From: Oxytricha trifallax
Lineage: Eukaryota > Ciliophora > Spirotrichea > Sporadotrichida > Oxytrichidae
Reading direction: 5' to 3'
Assembly (NCBI GenBank): GCA_000711775.1
Contig: ARYC01001548.1
Coordinates: forward strand, 1 to 64,000
DNA: 64,000 bases
A program made the position numbers and the translations under genes. The stretch's first letter is position 1; the number at the start of each line of letters is the position of its first letter. Positions 10,368-21,810 of the stretch are shown piece by piece. Under the pieces are notes generated by a model that was not told the origin of the DNA, made no database searches, and worked only from the letters and a program-made list of their open reading frames with translations.

Positions 10368-11862
10368 TCATTTTAAGTAATCTGGTCTTCCGTAGATCTT
10401 TTTTGTCTTTATGTGGATGTCCAGTTTTTTCTTTCTCTTCCATTTTGAGACTCCTTTCCAGAATTTGTGATTGGTCACTTTTTCTTTGTGCCAGTTTATC
10501 ATAAAAACGCTTGCATCTTCCTCTTTCTTAAACTTTAGTACCAGCTTGTATGTGCCACCCATTTGCATGCCAATTGGCTTTGTTTTAAACATTCATAATT
10601 ACTCTATGTGTGGGAATATCTGGTTTTTTAGTCTTTCGAAGTTGTATCTTTTTGCGTCGATATAAAGTACAATCATGATGTTTCTAACTGAAGATTATTT
10701 GACAATTAGGTTGATTTTTGTAAAGTCCTTTATACGAAATTAGTCAAATTCTTTATGTTCCTCACTGTTTAGTTCATACCAGTATTTGTTTTTTGTTTTG
10801 GCAAAATACCATTTAATTTGTTAGTTCGCCTATAGAGTAAGATTTTTAAGAATCCTTTCATCCATTTTGTATTTGGTATTGCCCTACACTTTAAATTTAA
10901 AACTATTATTAAAGTTTATAGATTTTTAATGTCATGTTCTTTAACTTTACTGATGTTGGACTCCAGTTCTAGTGTTGAACTGATCAGATGAAAGTATACT
11001 GGTCAGACTTTTCTGATGTGATGCGTCATCAATAAAGATGTTGGGTTTAGGTTTGGTTTTTTCCTTAGTTTTGTGGAGGTGTCTATTTGTTCAGCGTCTT
11101 CATCTTGCATCTCTACATCTTCCATTGTTTATGGAGATTTATGTTGTTTAGTGAGCTTCTGTTTCAGTTAGTTAATTGGTTTCAGGTCACCTTAGTTTGC
11201 TATATTTTCAAGAGACTTTATAGCTAAGTTTGCTACTTTGAAGGTTGATTCTTATATTAATTAAGGGTATTTAATAGTGAAAGCTAGTTGATGAATAAGA
11301 GGCTAGAATCTTTCCTCCCTAAAGTGGTATTCAAAATTTTTTTTTGTAGCTATCGCTATGTCCTGAATGTGTCCCATCTCCTTTGTTTAGTTGTATTTTT
11401 ATATTTTTAAGATCATGACGAATAAGAGATTGATGTGGGCTTAGAATGCATTCATACATTTTATTTGTGAAATTTAAAGTTCGTCTAGTGTGAGAAAGAA
11501 TAATTCATTAGGTCTAAATTTTTAGATTAGTGTGAAGAAGCTAGTTTCTTTAATAATAACTTCATCGATTGCTTTCTTTATGTTAAACATTAGGTCTGTT
11601 TTTTTTTCATGATTGCTGGAAGTGAAGTCCATCTCATGTTGTTTCTTTGAAGTTAAATTTTCTCAAAGTTGTTTATGGATGGAGGGGCAGGCTAGCGAGG
11701 TTACTATTTGTTAGCAGAGCTCTAGATTTAGAAGATAGATTTTTTCTTTACCTTCCTATTTGTTTATTAATCAGCCCCGTTGTCTTCATAGAAGAGTTAG
11801 TTAGTACCTTTTGAGTAACGAAGGGTGAGTTGTTTAAACCCCTTCTTTTGTTCTCTACTCAT
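10368..11862 (-). pseudogene. Unrecognised ~500-codon ORF, divergent from the TBE zinc-finger/kinase gene
   Basis: Read with TAA/TAG as Gln from ATG 11862 (MSREQKKGFKQLTLRYSKG). It is basic and Gln-rich early on, with a long hydrophilic middle (MEDVEMQDEDAEQIDTS) and a C-terminal block MFKTKPIGMQMGGTYKLVLK ending at TGA 10368. I see at least two frame changes (near 11620 and 11040) and an in-frame TGA at about 10594, so it is decayed or carries unseen IESs. About 180 bp separate its start from the divergent zinc-finger/kinase remnant at 12046, so it may be a gene of the same transposon subfamily. I do not recognise the fold, and it is larger than the 22-kDa TBE product. Confidence 0.5.
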
Positions 11863-12045
11863 TAAATAGGTACTAGGTTTCTATTAACTTAATAATATAT
11901 AATTTATAGTAATAAACTAAACATAAATATGATCTGTAACACCTCAAAAAAACCATTATTGCTGTAGGATCAACTCCTATACAGAGTTAATATAACCATA
12001 GAGGTTATTAGAGCTTAAAATAGAAATTTAAATTTGAATTTAAAC

Positions 12046-14093
12046 ATGACGGCTAACTTAAATCGTATGGCAGTTTCTCTTGGAGCAGGATAATCATAAC
12101 TAAACTTTGGGTCTCCAAGAAACCAGAAGTGATCTAAACAGAAAGGGAGGTTGAGCTAAGAGTTCTAAAGTTTGAAGCAGAGGTCTTTAAATTTGAAGTT
12201 TAAAACAAGAAATAGAGTCAGAGGTGGGAGTCTAAACATAAATTGAACTGAATGAGGAAGAAAAGGAACAGCAACAGATAGACAAAGTTAAAACATTTAA
12301 ATGTGAAGACTGCTAAAATTTCTTCTAAGCTGAGTCTATCTTGAAGAGGCATATCAAAGAGGTACACTCTGGGAGAACTGAGGGCTATGAGGTAGTATCC
12401 TCCCCCCCCATAATGTATACTTTTCTATTTGTAGTCTGATAGAGTTTTTGACGCTGAGTAATAGTAGCAGATGAACATGGAATGTGCGAGCAATAGTTTT
12501 CGAGCTATGGCCTCATCAAAGTCACTTTTTATATATAAAAATCATTATAAATTTTACAAAAAATTTCAAATTTTTCACAAAATTTAATTTCTCTAAAATT
12601 AACGATTTTAGCAGTTTTAACTATATTTACAAATTATATCTAATTTATTTTAATTTTTTAAGGCGAACATTTATAGTCTTTTTGAAAATCTTAAATGAAA
12701 GTTAAAATGATTTTTAAATCACTTTATAGAATTAAAATAAATTAAATGTAATTTGTTAATATAGTTAAAACTGCTAAAATCGTTAATTTTAAAGAAATTA
12801 ATTTTTGTGAAAAATTTGAAATTTTTTGTAAAATTTATAATGATTTTTATATATAAAAAGTGACTTTGATGAGGCCATAGCTCCAAAACTATTGCTCGCA
12901 CATTCCATGTTCATCTGCTACTATTACTCAGCGTCAAAAACTCTATCAGACTACAAAAAGAAAAGTATACATTAGGGGGGGGGAGGATACTACCTCATAG
13001 CCGAACTGAGATATATTTTAAGCATAATAAAGTAGATGGTAGGTATTAATGCTCAACATGCATGAAGTCTTATACTCACTCAGTATATGCAAAAGCAACA
13101 CTTAAGCGAATTCCTGATTAAATATGAAGAAACTTAAAAGCTTATACCTGCTAAAAGAAAAAAACAACTCTCTTTAGTAATAAATAGAATAGGAGAGAGG
13201 CTCAAGAGACAGAAGCAATTTGAATAAATGAATCAGCAAGAAAATGGTACTCTTATAGCATGTTTTTAAGAAAGATCTATGTATATACTTGCATTGAATG
13301 CTATTAATATTGACAGCTGTATTGAAAATTACTTACATTTTGACCTACCAAACAAGTATATACTTATAGTGGTTGATGATTATGCTTACAAAGTATATAC
13401 TTTCAAGTATCTCATTAAAAACGAGCAGTATCAAAATGAATTTGCAAATGAATACATAATCTTGAGAGAGGCTTAGAAAAAATAGTTTAAAAACTTACTT
13501 AGACTCGATGGAGATATTCTTGGATATGGATTGTTGCATTACGACTAAAAAAGTTTGAAATGACTTTGAGAGAGTATCTCTATCAAAATAGATACCCAGA
13601 TGATTTAATGAGATACTGTCAGAAATTATTAAGGGTGTATAAGAGCTTCATGAGCTTGTGTATGTGCATAGAGATTTGAAGCCTGATAATGTTATGTTAA
13701 ATCTGTCCATAAGAAATAGTCGTCATTGATTTCAATAAAAGGATAAGATAAGAAATAGTGACTTTGGCTAAGGTGCATGGCACACCAGGATACTTTTCCA
13801 ATCAATGAGAAGTGCAGTTTAGTGGGATGTATGGGCAGTTGCTGCAATAATCTTAGAGTGTGATATGGAAAGCATGTCTTACTTTTTGAACAAAGCTAGA
13901 TAAACAATCAATAATTTTAGCTTCTAAATATATATAACAGGAAGATGTCTGCAATGAAAATAAGATGCTTTTAGAGATGATAATCAATAGAGATCCAGCT
14001 TATCCTAGATAATCATTAGAAAACATACATGAACCACTACAGAGAGCTAAATTCAAGAGGTATCACAAAGATAATCAGATAAAATACATCTGA
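12046..14093 (+). pseudogene. TBE 57-kDa zinc-finger/kinase gene, decayed, split by an inverted-repeat element
   Basis: Diverged homologue of the ORF at 55714. Both start with Met-x-Ala-Asn-Leu followed by Arg-Met/Ala and Ser-Leu-Gly-type residues. A C2H2 finger FKCEDCQNFFQAES...KRHIKEVHSG lies at about 12300-12372, immediately before the insertion at 12383. A second finger-like YQCSTCMKSYTHS follows it at about 13040. Kinase motifs follow: IDSCIENYL at about 13300 and HRDLKPDNVML near 13670. Several frame breaks are present. The 57-kDa TBE protein is known for this finger-plus-kinase make-up; its role in the element is unknown. Confidence 0.75.
12383..13002. mobile_element. 620 bp inverted-repeat MITE with 8-bp target duplication
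   Basis: Both halves are inverted copies of each other, about 300 bp each. Tips are GGCTATGAGGTAGTATCCTC and its complement, each followed by a run of eight or nine C/G. It is flanked exactly by the 8-bp duplication GAACTGAG (12375-12382 and 13003-13010). An 8-bp target site with long inverted repeats and no ORF suggests a non-autonomous hAT-like or similar element. It sits inside the first zinc-finger region of the TBE gene, so it inserted after that TBE copy. Confidence 0.92.
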
Positions 14094-14149
14094 TTTAAGT
14101 CAACTAATAATCATTAAATATGCATTGAATTCAAATAAAACTTGCGTTT

Positions 14150-14232
14150 TCTCTACTAACCCCAATAAGACCCCAACTATACCCTACAAATCAAAGCACT
14201 TATAAACCTCACTAAGGGGTTTAGGGGTTTTG
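14150..14232. repeat. Diverged TBE terminus
   Basis: Ends GGGGTTTAGGGGTTTTG then AAT, the same tip and flank as at 57325. The inner part (CCCCAACTATACCCTACA) resembles the canonical repeat only loosely, indicating an older or different TBE subfamily. No partner end was found to the left. Confidence 0.75.
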
Positions 14233-14329
14233 AATGTATTAGGAGATACACCACTACATAGATGCATCCACAAGTCTGATTTTAAATCGATTGACATTAT
14301 CCTTAAGTAAACCAATTTACAAAATCAGT

Positions 14330-17300
14330 TAATTTATAAAAGAATTGTATATTTATATTTTTAATTTACTTGAAGAACTACCATCTTGATCACCATTCAA
14401 GAGGTATTGAAGACCTCTTTCCAGTCTTTATATAGCAAGATTTACCAGGTTTCCTTGAATATGTTGACAGCAGAATACTTGAAACTGAATAATCTGTAAA
14501 GATTAGCAGGGGTTGCTTGAGTATGTATGTTATTTGTAATAATATTATTTATTAATTGAAGGAAGATTATCCAGAGATATTAACTGCCAATTTATGGTTT
14601 AACTAATAAGAACTCTATTCTAAGATTCTTCAGCCTAAGCCAGTCGAAAATAGAATTAAATGCAGCTTTTTGGACTTTTAATTTTTTGGGGAGAAATTTC
14701 TTGTCCAAGTAAAATCTTTTTCTTTTTTTATTATTTTTTAATTGATTCTTTATTATGACTTTATAGACTATGAAGATTATTTTAAAGGGGGATGTATAAA
14801 TTTTACCCATTGCTGTATGATATTTTTATATCCCTTCGATTCTTACTTTATTTATGTATGATGTTAAAAATAATCACATTCGTTTTATGTTACTTTTTAA
14901 GAAATTTCAACTTACACTCTTAAAAATTATTGTGCTAAGAAATATTTATTGTAATTTTTATATATAATTAGCAAAAATTATAAATAAAACTTTTACTGGA
15001 CATAATTTCTCTCTTGCCATGAAAAAACCTCCTGCAATATTTTTATTTTGAATAAAGCAAAAAAATAATATTGTAGTACTTTACTAGCATTTTTCACTAG
15101 ACTCATGATAAATTCTTGGATTTATTTTCTGCCCTAGCTGAAACAGATAATCCAGAGTACTTCAACAAAAAAGTTGTTTAAAAGCTCATTGAATTCAACT
15201 ACCCACTTGTCAAGGAGTACCTAAATTGGCATTATTTTTTTATATCTACAATTAATTTTTAAAAATATTTAATAAAAAGATTTCAAGTTTACTGAAGAAA
15301 CTGTTTTACCCATTTTGCGTATTTCTTGTAATCTATCAGTTCTTCATATTTGAAGTAAATGAAAAAAGAGAGAGTGAGGCATTTTATGGTACTATATTCT
15401 ACCCTGTTTTGGCTGTAGTTGTACTTTTTGCCACATACTTCCTATCTAATGAGATGGTCTAATTGAGAAACAACGGATTAGAATATTTCACGGATGTTTG
15501 GAACTATAAAATTATAAAATAAAATAAAAATTAAACAGTTTATATTTTACATCGATATCATCCCACCAGTTTTAAATATTAAATTAAAAACTCTAAAAAA
15601 TATTTTACTATCTTACAACAATAAAAATGTTGTTTTTGAGAATTATAAAGTGATAAAAAGCATAAATGCTAGGAAATATGATTATTTAAACTTCTAATTT
15701 TTTGTGAAGGATTAATGTAGTTAAAAAATAAAATCTATTAGATTTCATTGTTTAAAAGATAAAATTAATAAAGATGTTTATTTTTAGTAAAAAGGAATTA
15801 ATTAATAAATTTAGTTGGTATCTTTACTATTTCAGTTATGATTTTAATGGGAGCAAATGGTGTTGAAATTAACATTCACTATCAACGTTCTCTAATTGCA
15901 ATTATCTTAATTCATATATAAAATAATAGGATACAACAAATATTAAAAATTTAATTAATGTAATTTATCTAAAAACGATTTAATTATCTCATTATATTTC
16001 CCCAATCCTTTAAAAGCAGATTTTTCATTATATAATTTTCTATTTAAGTAATTTTCAATTTAAGTTAAATATTAAATATATTATTTATTAGGTTATTTTA
16101 GCTTACATTTTAAAATCATTATAAGATAGATATAATTTAGAATTCAATCTAACATAGAAAATGCTGTGTAATTTAAAATTATTCAATCACTATATATTTT
16201 AGTAATTTCATGGAAATACATTTAATTTTTATTATTTAGAAAAATGAAATCTTATATATTATCATGTAATGAGTATTTTTAAAACATATTTCATAATATA
16301 TTTTTTATAGAGAAAGATTGTAATTTATAGCTTTAATTATATTAAAAATTTATAATAGAAATAAATACATTAAAATTAGTTTTAAAACTTTATAGAAGTA
16401 AATAATTTGATAAAAATAAATGTATACTCACATAATTTCTATAAGAGTTTCAAAGAAAATGAACATAAAAACTAATATTGTTTTCATTTATAAAAAGAAA
16501 ATTGAAATATTAAAATATAAAATGAGAACATAATAAGAATTGATTATTAAGAATAAGAAAAAAAAATATAAAATTAACTAAACTAAACTAAACTAAAGAC
16601 TTTTTAATAACTTAGTAAATAATCAATATATATAAAATTAGATTAATTTTATAATTATTTTCAAGTTTTAATCAAATTATTATATACTTTTAGAAGGTTT
16701 TACGTTTTGATTCTTTATGTGGATGAAACTTCTTTATTTCTTAAGAATATTCAGATCAACTGGATATCTATATAAAATATATGTATATCTGATTGGTATG
16801 ATATTGGAAGTCATAAAGGACATGAGATTCTTCTTCGTTGTGCTTCTAATCACCATCATTGCCTTTGGAAGTGCATTCTAATTATATTATATATTCCTGA
16901 CCCTATCTTTGATAATTTTTAATAATATTTTGTATAATATGTGTTCATGTTTTTACATATCTTTAGGGAATGAAGAGGCAAATTAGTTCACTAACTCGAA
17001 TGTAGACGCAATAATCTTTACTTACAGAATGATCTTGGGAGATTTCGATACCGAGGCATTTGGTGAAGTAGCTACTCCCACAGTTTGGATTTTGTTCTTA
17101 CTTTGCACTCTTTTCAACATGATTGTTATGCTCAATCTCTTGATTAGTATCATCTCAGAAACATTTGCAAATCATAATTAAAAATGACATTATAATTGAT
17201 TTGCAAAGGTAACTGGACTCGCAGATCAGAAGATCTATCAAGAAATGGCATCAATTATTCATAATATAATGTTATATTAATAACTTAATTTTTATTAGTA

Positions 17301-17597
17301 TTAATGATTGTATATTTTTTATTGCTGAGAACTCTTATCTCATTCCAGATGATAGAAAAGAGAACTACGCCAACAAAAACGAGTACTTTTATCATTTAAT
17401 TTATTGCTTTATAAATCAATTTGATGTATATACTTATTTTTATTTGTAAGAAATGTTATTTATATATATATATATATATTAACTTGATGATTATTGAGGA
17501 TCTTGAGAATCTCGAAGAAGAGCAAGAGCAGGACTCTAATGCTCAGATACTCAAGTCTCTCGAAGAACTTAAGAAAATTATGCTAGAAAAGAAATGA
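14330..17597 (+). CDS. TRP/polycystin-like cation channel, 5' part missing
   Basis: Six-transmembrane Ion_trans-type channel close to the gene at 49460-52489. Coding blocks in order: EDLFPVFIQQDLPGFLEYV near 14420, KEDYPEILTANLWF near 14570, IEFNYPLVKEY near 15200, FYPFCVFLVIYQFFIF (15310), YIDIIPPVL (15550), FMWMKLLYFLRIFRSTGYL (16715), DMRFFFVVLLITIIAFGSAF (16820), pore FTYRMILGDFDTEAFGEV (17020), last helix FNMIVMLNLLISIISETFA (17115), and a Glu-rich coiled-coil tail to TGA 17595. At least six IESs interrupt it; removal at pointers gives one frame. Compared with its paralogue it lacks the first ~300 residues, and homology begins about 100 bp after a TBE terminus. The 5' segments may be deleted or lie elsewhere. 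Confidence 0.82.
15505..15549 (+). other. IES, pointer TA
   Basis: TA at 15505-15506 and 15548-15549. Removal joins TGGAAC-TA-CATCGATATC (W-N-Y-I-D-I), matching WNYIDIITP in the paralogue. Confidence 0.75.
15920..16690 (+). other. Large AT-rich IES in the channel gene
   Basis: About 770 bp with no coding signal. It lies between IHYQRSLIAI and FMWMKLLYFLRIF, blocks that are continuous in the paralogue at 50109-50633. The exact pointer was not resolved. Confidence 0.6.
16904..16964 (+). other. IES, pointer TATCTTT
   Basis: 7-bp repeat at 16904-16910 and 16958-16964. Removal gives LTLSLGNEEANQF in frame, like LTLSNGNDDEDKF in the paralogue. Confidence 0.88.
17163..17207 (+). other. IES, pointer ATTTGCAAA
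   Basis: 9-bp repeat at 17163-17171 and 17199-17207 around a 36-bp unit. Removal gives ETFAKVTGLADQKIYQEMAS in frame. Confidence 0.9.
17255..17323 (+). other. IES, pointer TTATT
   Basis: 5-bp repeat at 17255-17259 and 17319-17323. Removal gives EMASIIAENSYLIP, aligned to EMASMIGENAYLIP of the paralogue. Confidence 0.88.
17385..17485 (+). other. IES, pointer ACTT, with TA dinucleotide run
   Basis: ACTT at 17385-17388 and 17482-17485. Removal gives KNEYLMIIEDLENLEEE in frame. The IES holds a (TA)n run near 17460-17478. Confidence 0.8.
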
Positions 17598-18202
17598 TTT
17601 TTTAGCATGACATTAAAACCTATATTTAACCACAAATATTATAAACAACAACAAACACACAAATAATTTATTTAACTAATTCAAACAGCCTAAATATGAA
17701 AAGATATAAAAATTTTTAATATTTAAAATTAATATCAAAGACAAATAGCGAAATTTAATTAAATTAAAAAATTACTTAAAACTGTATAATAATTTGGAAA
17801 ATTATCATAAAACTTAATAATCTGATGATTTCAATGAAAAATAGTACATTTTTTCCACTTATAAAAATAATTAAAAAAACCCCTAATTTAACAAGAATTA
17901 TTTCTATTGTTTCGTAAAAATACATTTATTACTATTATCTGAATAAAGAAATGAGGGTCATTAAATTAATTTATGAGTAAACTTATTTTTATAAATAATA
18001 TAAAAATATATTTAATTTTCTTAAACATATCCTTTAACTTATAATTTATAGATATGAGGTTAAACTTGATCTAAAATATTGATTTATAATGGATGAAATT
18101 TAAAAACTATATGAAATTATATAGTCTAAATATAGAAAGCAAATATCAAAGAAACTATAAAAAAATATAATAAATGTTAATTGTTTGTTTTTTTATTCTG
18201 AA
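17598..18202. other. AT-rich intergenic
   Basis: Between convergent genes; no coding or RNA signal seen. Confidence 0.5.
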
Positions 18203-19250
18203 TCAATCTATTGTTAAAAGCAAAACACTAGTGATAAAAACAAAAGCCAATTCCAGGATGCTTTATTGTAAGAAATATTTGGCACTTGAAGTAGTTGAGG
18301 CCCCATAGACAGCAGTTTAAACATCATAACCATAACTCATAGTATAAGTTTGTGATGAGCCAGCCATACTAGCTATAAGCAACAAACTCTGATATTATTT
18401 CATTTCAATGAATAGCAATAAATTTCATGGAATTATAAGAAAATAATAGAGTATTTAGAGTAATTTATTTTGGCAATAATTGACATCAATTATTTAATCT
18501 AAATAGCGTCTCGTTGCTTTACTATCTTTATCAATTGTATATATTAAAAATGTGGTGTTTGATGCTGTTGCTGATTTTATCATTATTTGACCCCAGGAGC
18601 TTGCATAAGCCTCTGATTAAGCTATAAACATAATAAATTATTTATTTAATTTAATTTTTCATGATATTGATTTTGTAATAAAGTAAATTACAAATATTTG
18701 ATTTATATAAGCTTAAGTAGACTAAGCTGCAGCAATGTCAGTGGTGCTGAAAGTGTAACTGCAAGTCTTAGATGCAGATACTGTTCCACCTCCTTAAACA
18801 ACACTACTACTCATAAACATAGTGTAGGTGTTTGAAGGGTAGCAGTTTGAAGCAATGTCTCTATCACAATAGAAGTATTTAGTACCACCTGTTGCTGCGA
18901 CTGTTGTGTAAATCAATTAAATATTCATATATCATGATAGAAATATGTGTATATGTAGGAATTGACACAGTAATCACCTTCTTGAAGCAAACCAGAGCAG
19001 CATCTACCGCCGGTTGCCATCATCTTTGAAGCAGTTGTTGAGTAGTCATAACCAGCATTTATACAATTTACACATACTCCGCTATAATCATTTTAATAAT
19101 TATTTTAATTAAAAAGTATACTATTTAATACTTTTAGTCTTAAATAATAAATATTATACCTGTATTCGATCCAGTCAGTCCACAATTTACAAAGTAGATT
19201 TTTGAAATAAAAATTAGAAATAGCAATTTCGAAATGTTAAATTTATCCAT
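18203..19250 (-). CDS. Secreted/GPI-type cysteine-containing surface protein
   Basis: Starts at ATG 19250 with a signal peptide (MDKFNISKLLFLIFISKIYF). It continues with Cys-rich blocks GVCVNCINAGYDYS and GGRCCSGLLQEGDYCVNS, then TVAATGGTKYFYCDRDIASN, a Ser/Thr-rich block (SASKTCSYTFSTTDIAAA), YASSWGQIMIKSATAS, and a last block ASMAGSSQTYTMSYGYDV. It ends with a hydrophobic tail LELAFVFITSVLLLTID and TGA 18203. N-terminal signal plus C-terminal hydrophobic tail fits a GPI-anchored surface protein. At least three AT-rich gaps interrupt it; the first has intron-like ends but pure splicing there does not give the next frame, so it may be an IES. No specific family assigned. Confidence 0.7.
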
Positions 19251-20056
19251 TTTATTTATTAAAATTAATGTAAATAGATGATTTTGATATTTTATTAAAC
19301 AATTTTCATTTAAATTATATCTATAGTGAATTCATTGTAATTTATTTACTGTATATTAGTGAAACACATTAAATTTTAAATAATAACTTGTACATAATTC
19401 ATTTGCATGAAACTACTCAAACATATATACTTTATATTTATATGAAGGAAAGGGAGTTGTGTTGACTTAAGTGGTATAATGATTAATTATTAAGGTAATT
19501 AAATGTACAATAATTAAGCAAGCAAATAAATTTATATGATTATCACTCAATCTCTCTCAGACTACCATTTTTATCAGTTTGTTTTGTTATAAGGAAGTAC
19601 CTTAAATAAATATTAAAAATAAAAATAAGAATAGTATTTATTGTTGATAAATTATTATATTGTAGAAAAGATATCATCGAAAATTTTGGTGGAAAATTCA
19701 CTTATTAAATCTAAGTTGCGAACATTACTTTCTTTATAAAGAGTCTAAGTTTTTAATTTATCATCAAATTTTTAAAATAAAAAAATAAATAGAATAAAAA
19801 CTTATCTGATATTTAAATTATCATAAATAATATATATTTTTGTCATCAACTAATTAACTATTAATTAATAATGAAATAAAGACTATTAAAAAACGATAAT
19901 ATACTTAATTATTCTTGAATAGATGATTTTATTTCTTTTTAAGGTTAGCTTTATTTTCCACTATAAATTAATAGTAAAAAAGAAAAAGATTTTTATTCTT
20001 TATTAAAAGTAAGTGTGTGCTGTTTATTTGAAATATTCTTCATCATTGAATATTAT
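19251..20056. other. AT-rich intergenic
   Basis: Between divergently oriented genes; no supported coding sequence. Confidence 0.5.
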
Positions 20057-20464
20057 ATGATGTTTGAACTGTATAACAGAGGTTATAAGACTATTTGCAC
20101 TTTTGAGTGGGTAAAAAAGCATAGTTAACTCACAGATTTGTATACTCTAAACATCGACTAAAATATATCTCATGGTCCAATTGCTTAAAGCTGTTACTTA
20201 AAACAACCCCATATTTTAAAAAATAATGTTTAAAATATATATATAAATTTGAGCAATTAATTGATAAATTAATATATTTTATGAACCTATGGCAATCGAG
20301 TGAGTTTAATCGATGTTTAGGTGTAAAATGCTTTCCTACCTTTTAACTTTTTGAATTTTTACAATGATGATTATGATGAAGAATATCAAAAAGTCACACA
20401 CTTTATCAAGCAACTACTGAGAGAGGAGTTAATTTTCATACATATCCCTGATAAGGGGAGATGA
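20057..20464 (+). CDS. Small unrecognised protein in two blocks
   Basis: The first block MMFELYNRGYKTICTFEWVK continues through about 20210 (KHSQLTDLYTLNIDQNISHG). The second, from about 20289, reads YGNRVSLIDVQVQNAFLPF and ends HFIKQLLREELIFIHIPDKG at TGA 20462. The AT-rich gap between them can be removed at a CC dinucleotide to give KQPYGNRV in one frame, but a 2-bp pointer is weak evidence. The frame is open a little upstream of ATG 20057, so the start is provisional. It converges on Cks1. Function unknown. Confidence 0.5.
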
Positions 20465-20554
20465 TTTCTCAGTTTACTGGTTGGTTGTTCATCATCATCA
20501 CATGTTGCTAGTAGAATATTCATTTATAAACTCAGTCCATAATTATTAAGTAAC

Positions 20555-20883
20555 TCAATAATTATCATAGAATGGATGAGAAACAGGTGGGAGTCCAGTG
20601 CCTGGGTCAGTTCCAATAGGTCTTCTGAAAAGCAAGATGAATGGCTCTGGCTTGTGGATCTCGTAGTGAACCCATCCTCTGCTCTGTTGAACGCCAAGTG
20701 TTCTCCATTCGTGCTCAGTGAGTAGACGACCGCGGGGAGCCTTCTTGTAGATGTGCTTGGGCAATAGGACATGACGGTACTCGAACAAGTCGTCTTGGTA
20801 TTTATATATATAATTCAAGATATTAATAAGATTAATTAGAATTATTTCTCTGAGTACTCAATTTCGTCTGGGAAGTGAGGCAT
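20555..20883 (-). CDS. CKS1: Cyclin-dependent kinase regulatory subunit Cks1/Suc1
   Basis: Small Cks protein, an adaptor that binds CDK and phosphorylated substrates. First block [13 protein letters not shown] from ATG 20883; after the [57 protein letters not shown]. About 94 residues, normal for the family. The diagnostic [23 protein letters not shown] region and the anion-binding Arg/Ser/Trp residues are present. The C-terminus is slightly longer than minimal Cks and ends HPFYDNY. One 44-bp IES interrupts it within the conserved YSxKYxD motif. Very secure identification. Confidence 0.95.
20799..20847 (-). other. IES in CKS1, pointer AAATA
   Basis: On the gene strand AAATA occurs at 20847-20843 and 20803-20799. 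Removing one copy plus 39 bp between joins GAG-AAA-TAC-CAA (E-K-Y-Q), restoring the universally conserved Cks N-terminus. Confidence 0.93.
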
Positions 20884-21810
20884 TGTTTCTAATAATTTTG
20901 AATAGTTTTGAATTTAAATTATTTAAATTAACTCACTTTGTTTTTTAAACTAAAGCTGACTATTATTGTACAAGAATTAATTTTAAATCAAATAACCTAA
21001 ATTATTAGTTTTAGCTCTTTATTTTATTATTATTGTTAAAATATATAATGAGTGCAAATAATCATCTTTTTTAATAACAGTAACTTAGTCAAAATCATAG
21101 ACTTTAATCTCAGTCAAGCAATTCTGTATAGAAAAAGTAGAAAAAATATATTCAATTTACCTAATGTAAAAAAAAAGATAAATTTAATGCGTAAACACGA
21201 TATTTTTACTTCAATTTGTATCACAACAATATTAAGAGAAGAACAAACTATAAATCATAATTTTTAACAACATTAATTGATGCTGAATTAATTGAATATG
21301 AACACCTACTCCACTTAACAATCATTTTTCTCAGATGACAGAGCTCATAAATATCAACATTCTTAAATTACTATAAAAATAATTTGAATTCTTAACCCCT
21401 TATATTTGTAGTTTTATCTCTTCTTAATAAATGATTTATTAGATTATTTATTTCAATTATTACATAGTTCTTAGCAATAATCTCTGAATAACTATAACAA
21501 TTCCATGTAAATGCAGATGACAATAAAATAACCCATAAATATTTTGGAAGTTAATCATGACATATTCGATAAATTCGGAGTGGCAACAATGACTGATATA
21601 TACACTCATGATATTATTTTGATATTTAATACACATATTTTGATTACTATTATACAAATGTTCAATTAATTATATAAGTTATATATTATATTTGTGAAGG
21701 AAGCGAAGATTAGATTAGCCTTGAATCTTCATTATAATATAAAGAAGGATTGAGGTTAAAGAAGGAAAGAAGATATAAGATAAAAATAAAAAATATATAT
21801 ATAGTATAAA
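20884..21810. other. AT-rich intergenic
   Basis: Short open stretches at 21052-21267 and 21460-21657 have intergenic composition and no recognisable motifs; not annotated as genes. Confidence 0.5.

Noticed and set aside
13279-13476. Independent gene starting MYILALNAINIDSCIEN
   Set aside because: Part of the decayed TBE kinase; aligns with IDIDSCLESYL of the copy at 56365.
20524-20772. Minus-strand [18 protein letters not shown]
   Set aside because: Shifted-frame shadow of CKS1.
21052-21267. Plus-strand ORF MQIIIFFNNSNLVKII
   Set aside because: AT-driven open frame with no motif or neighbouring exon.
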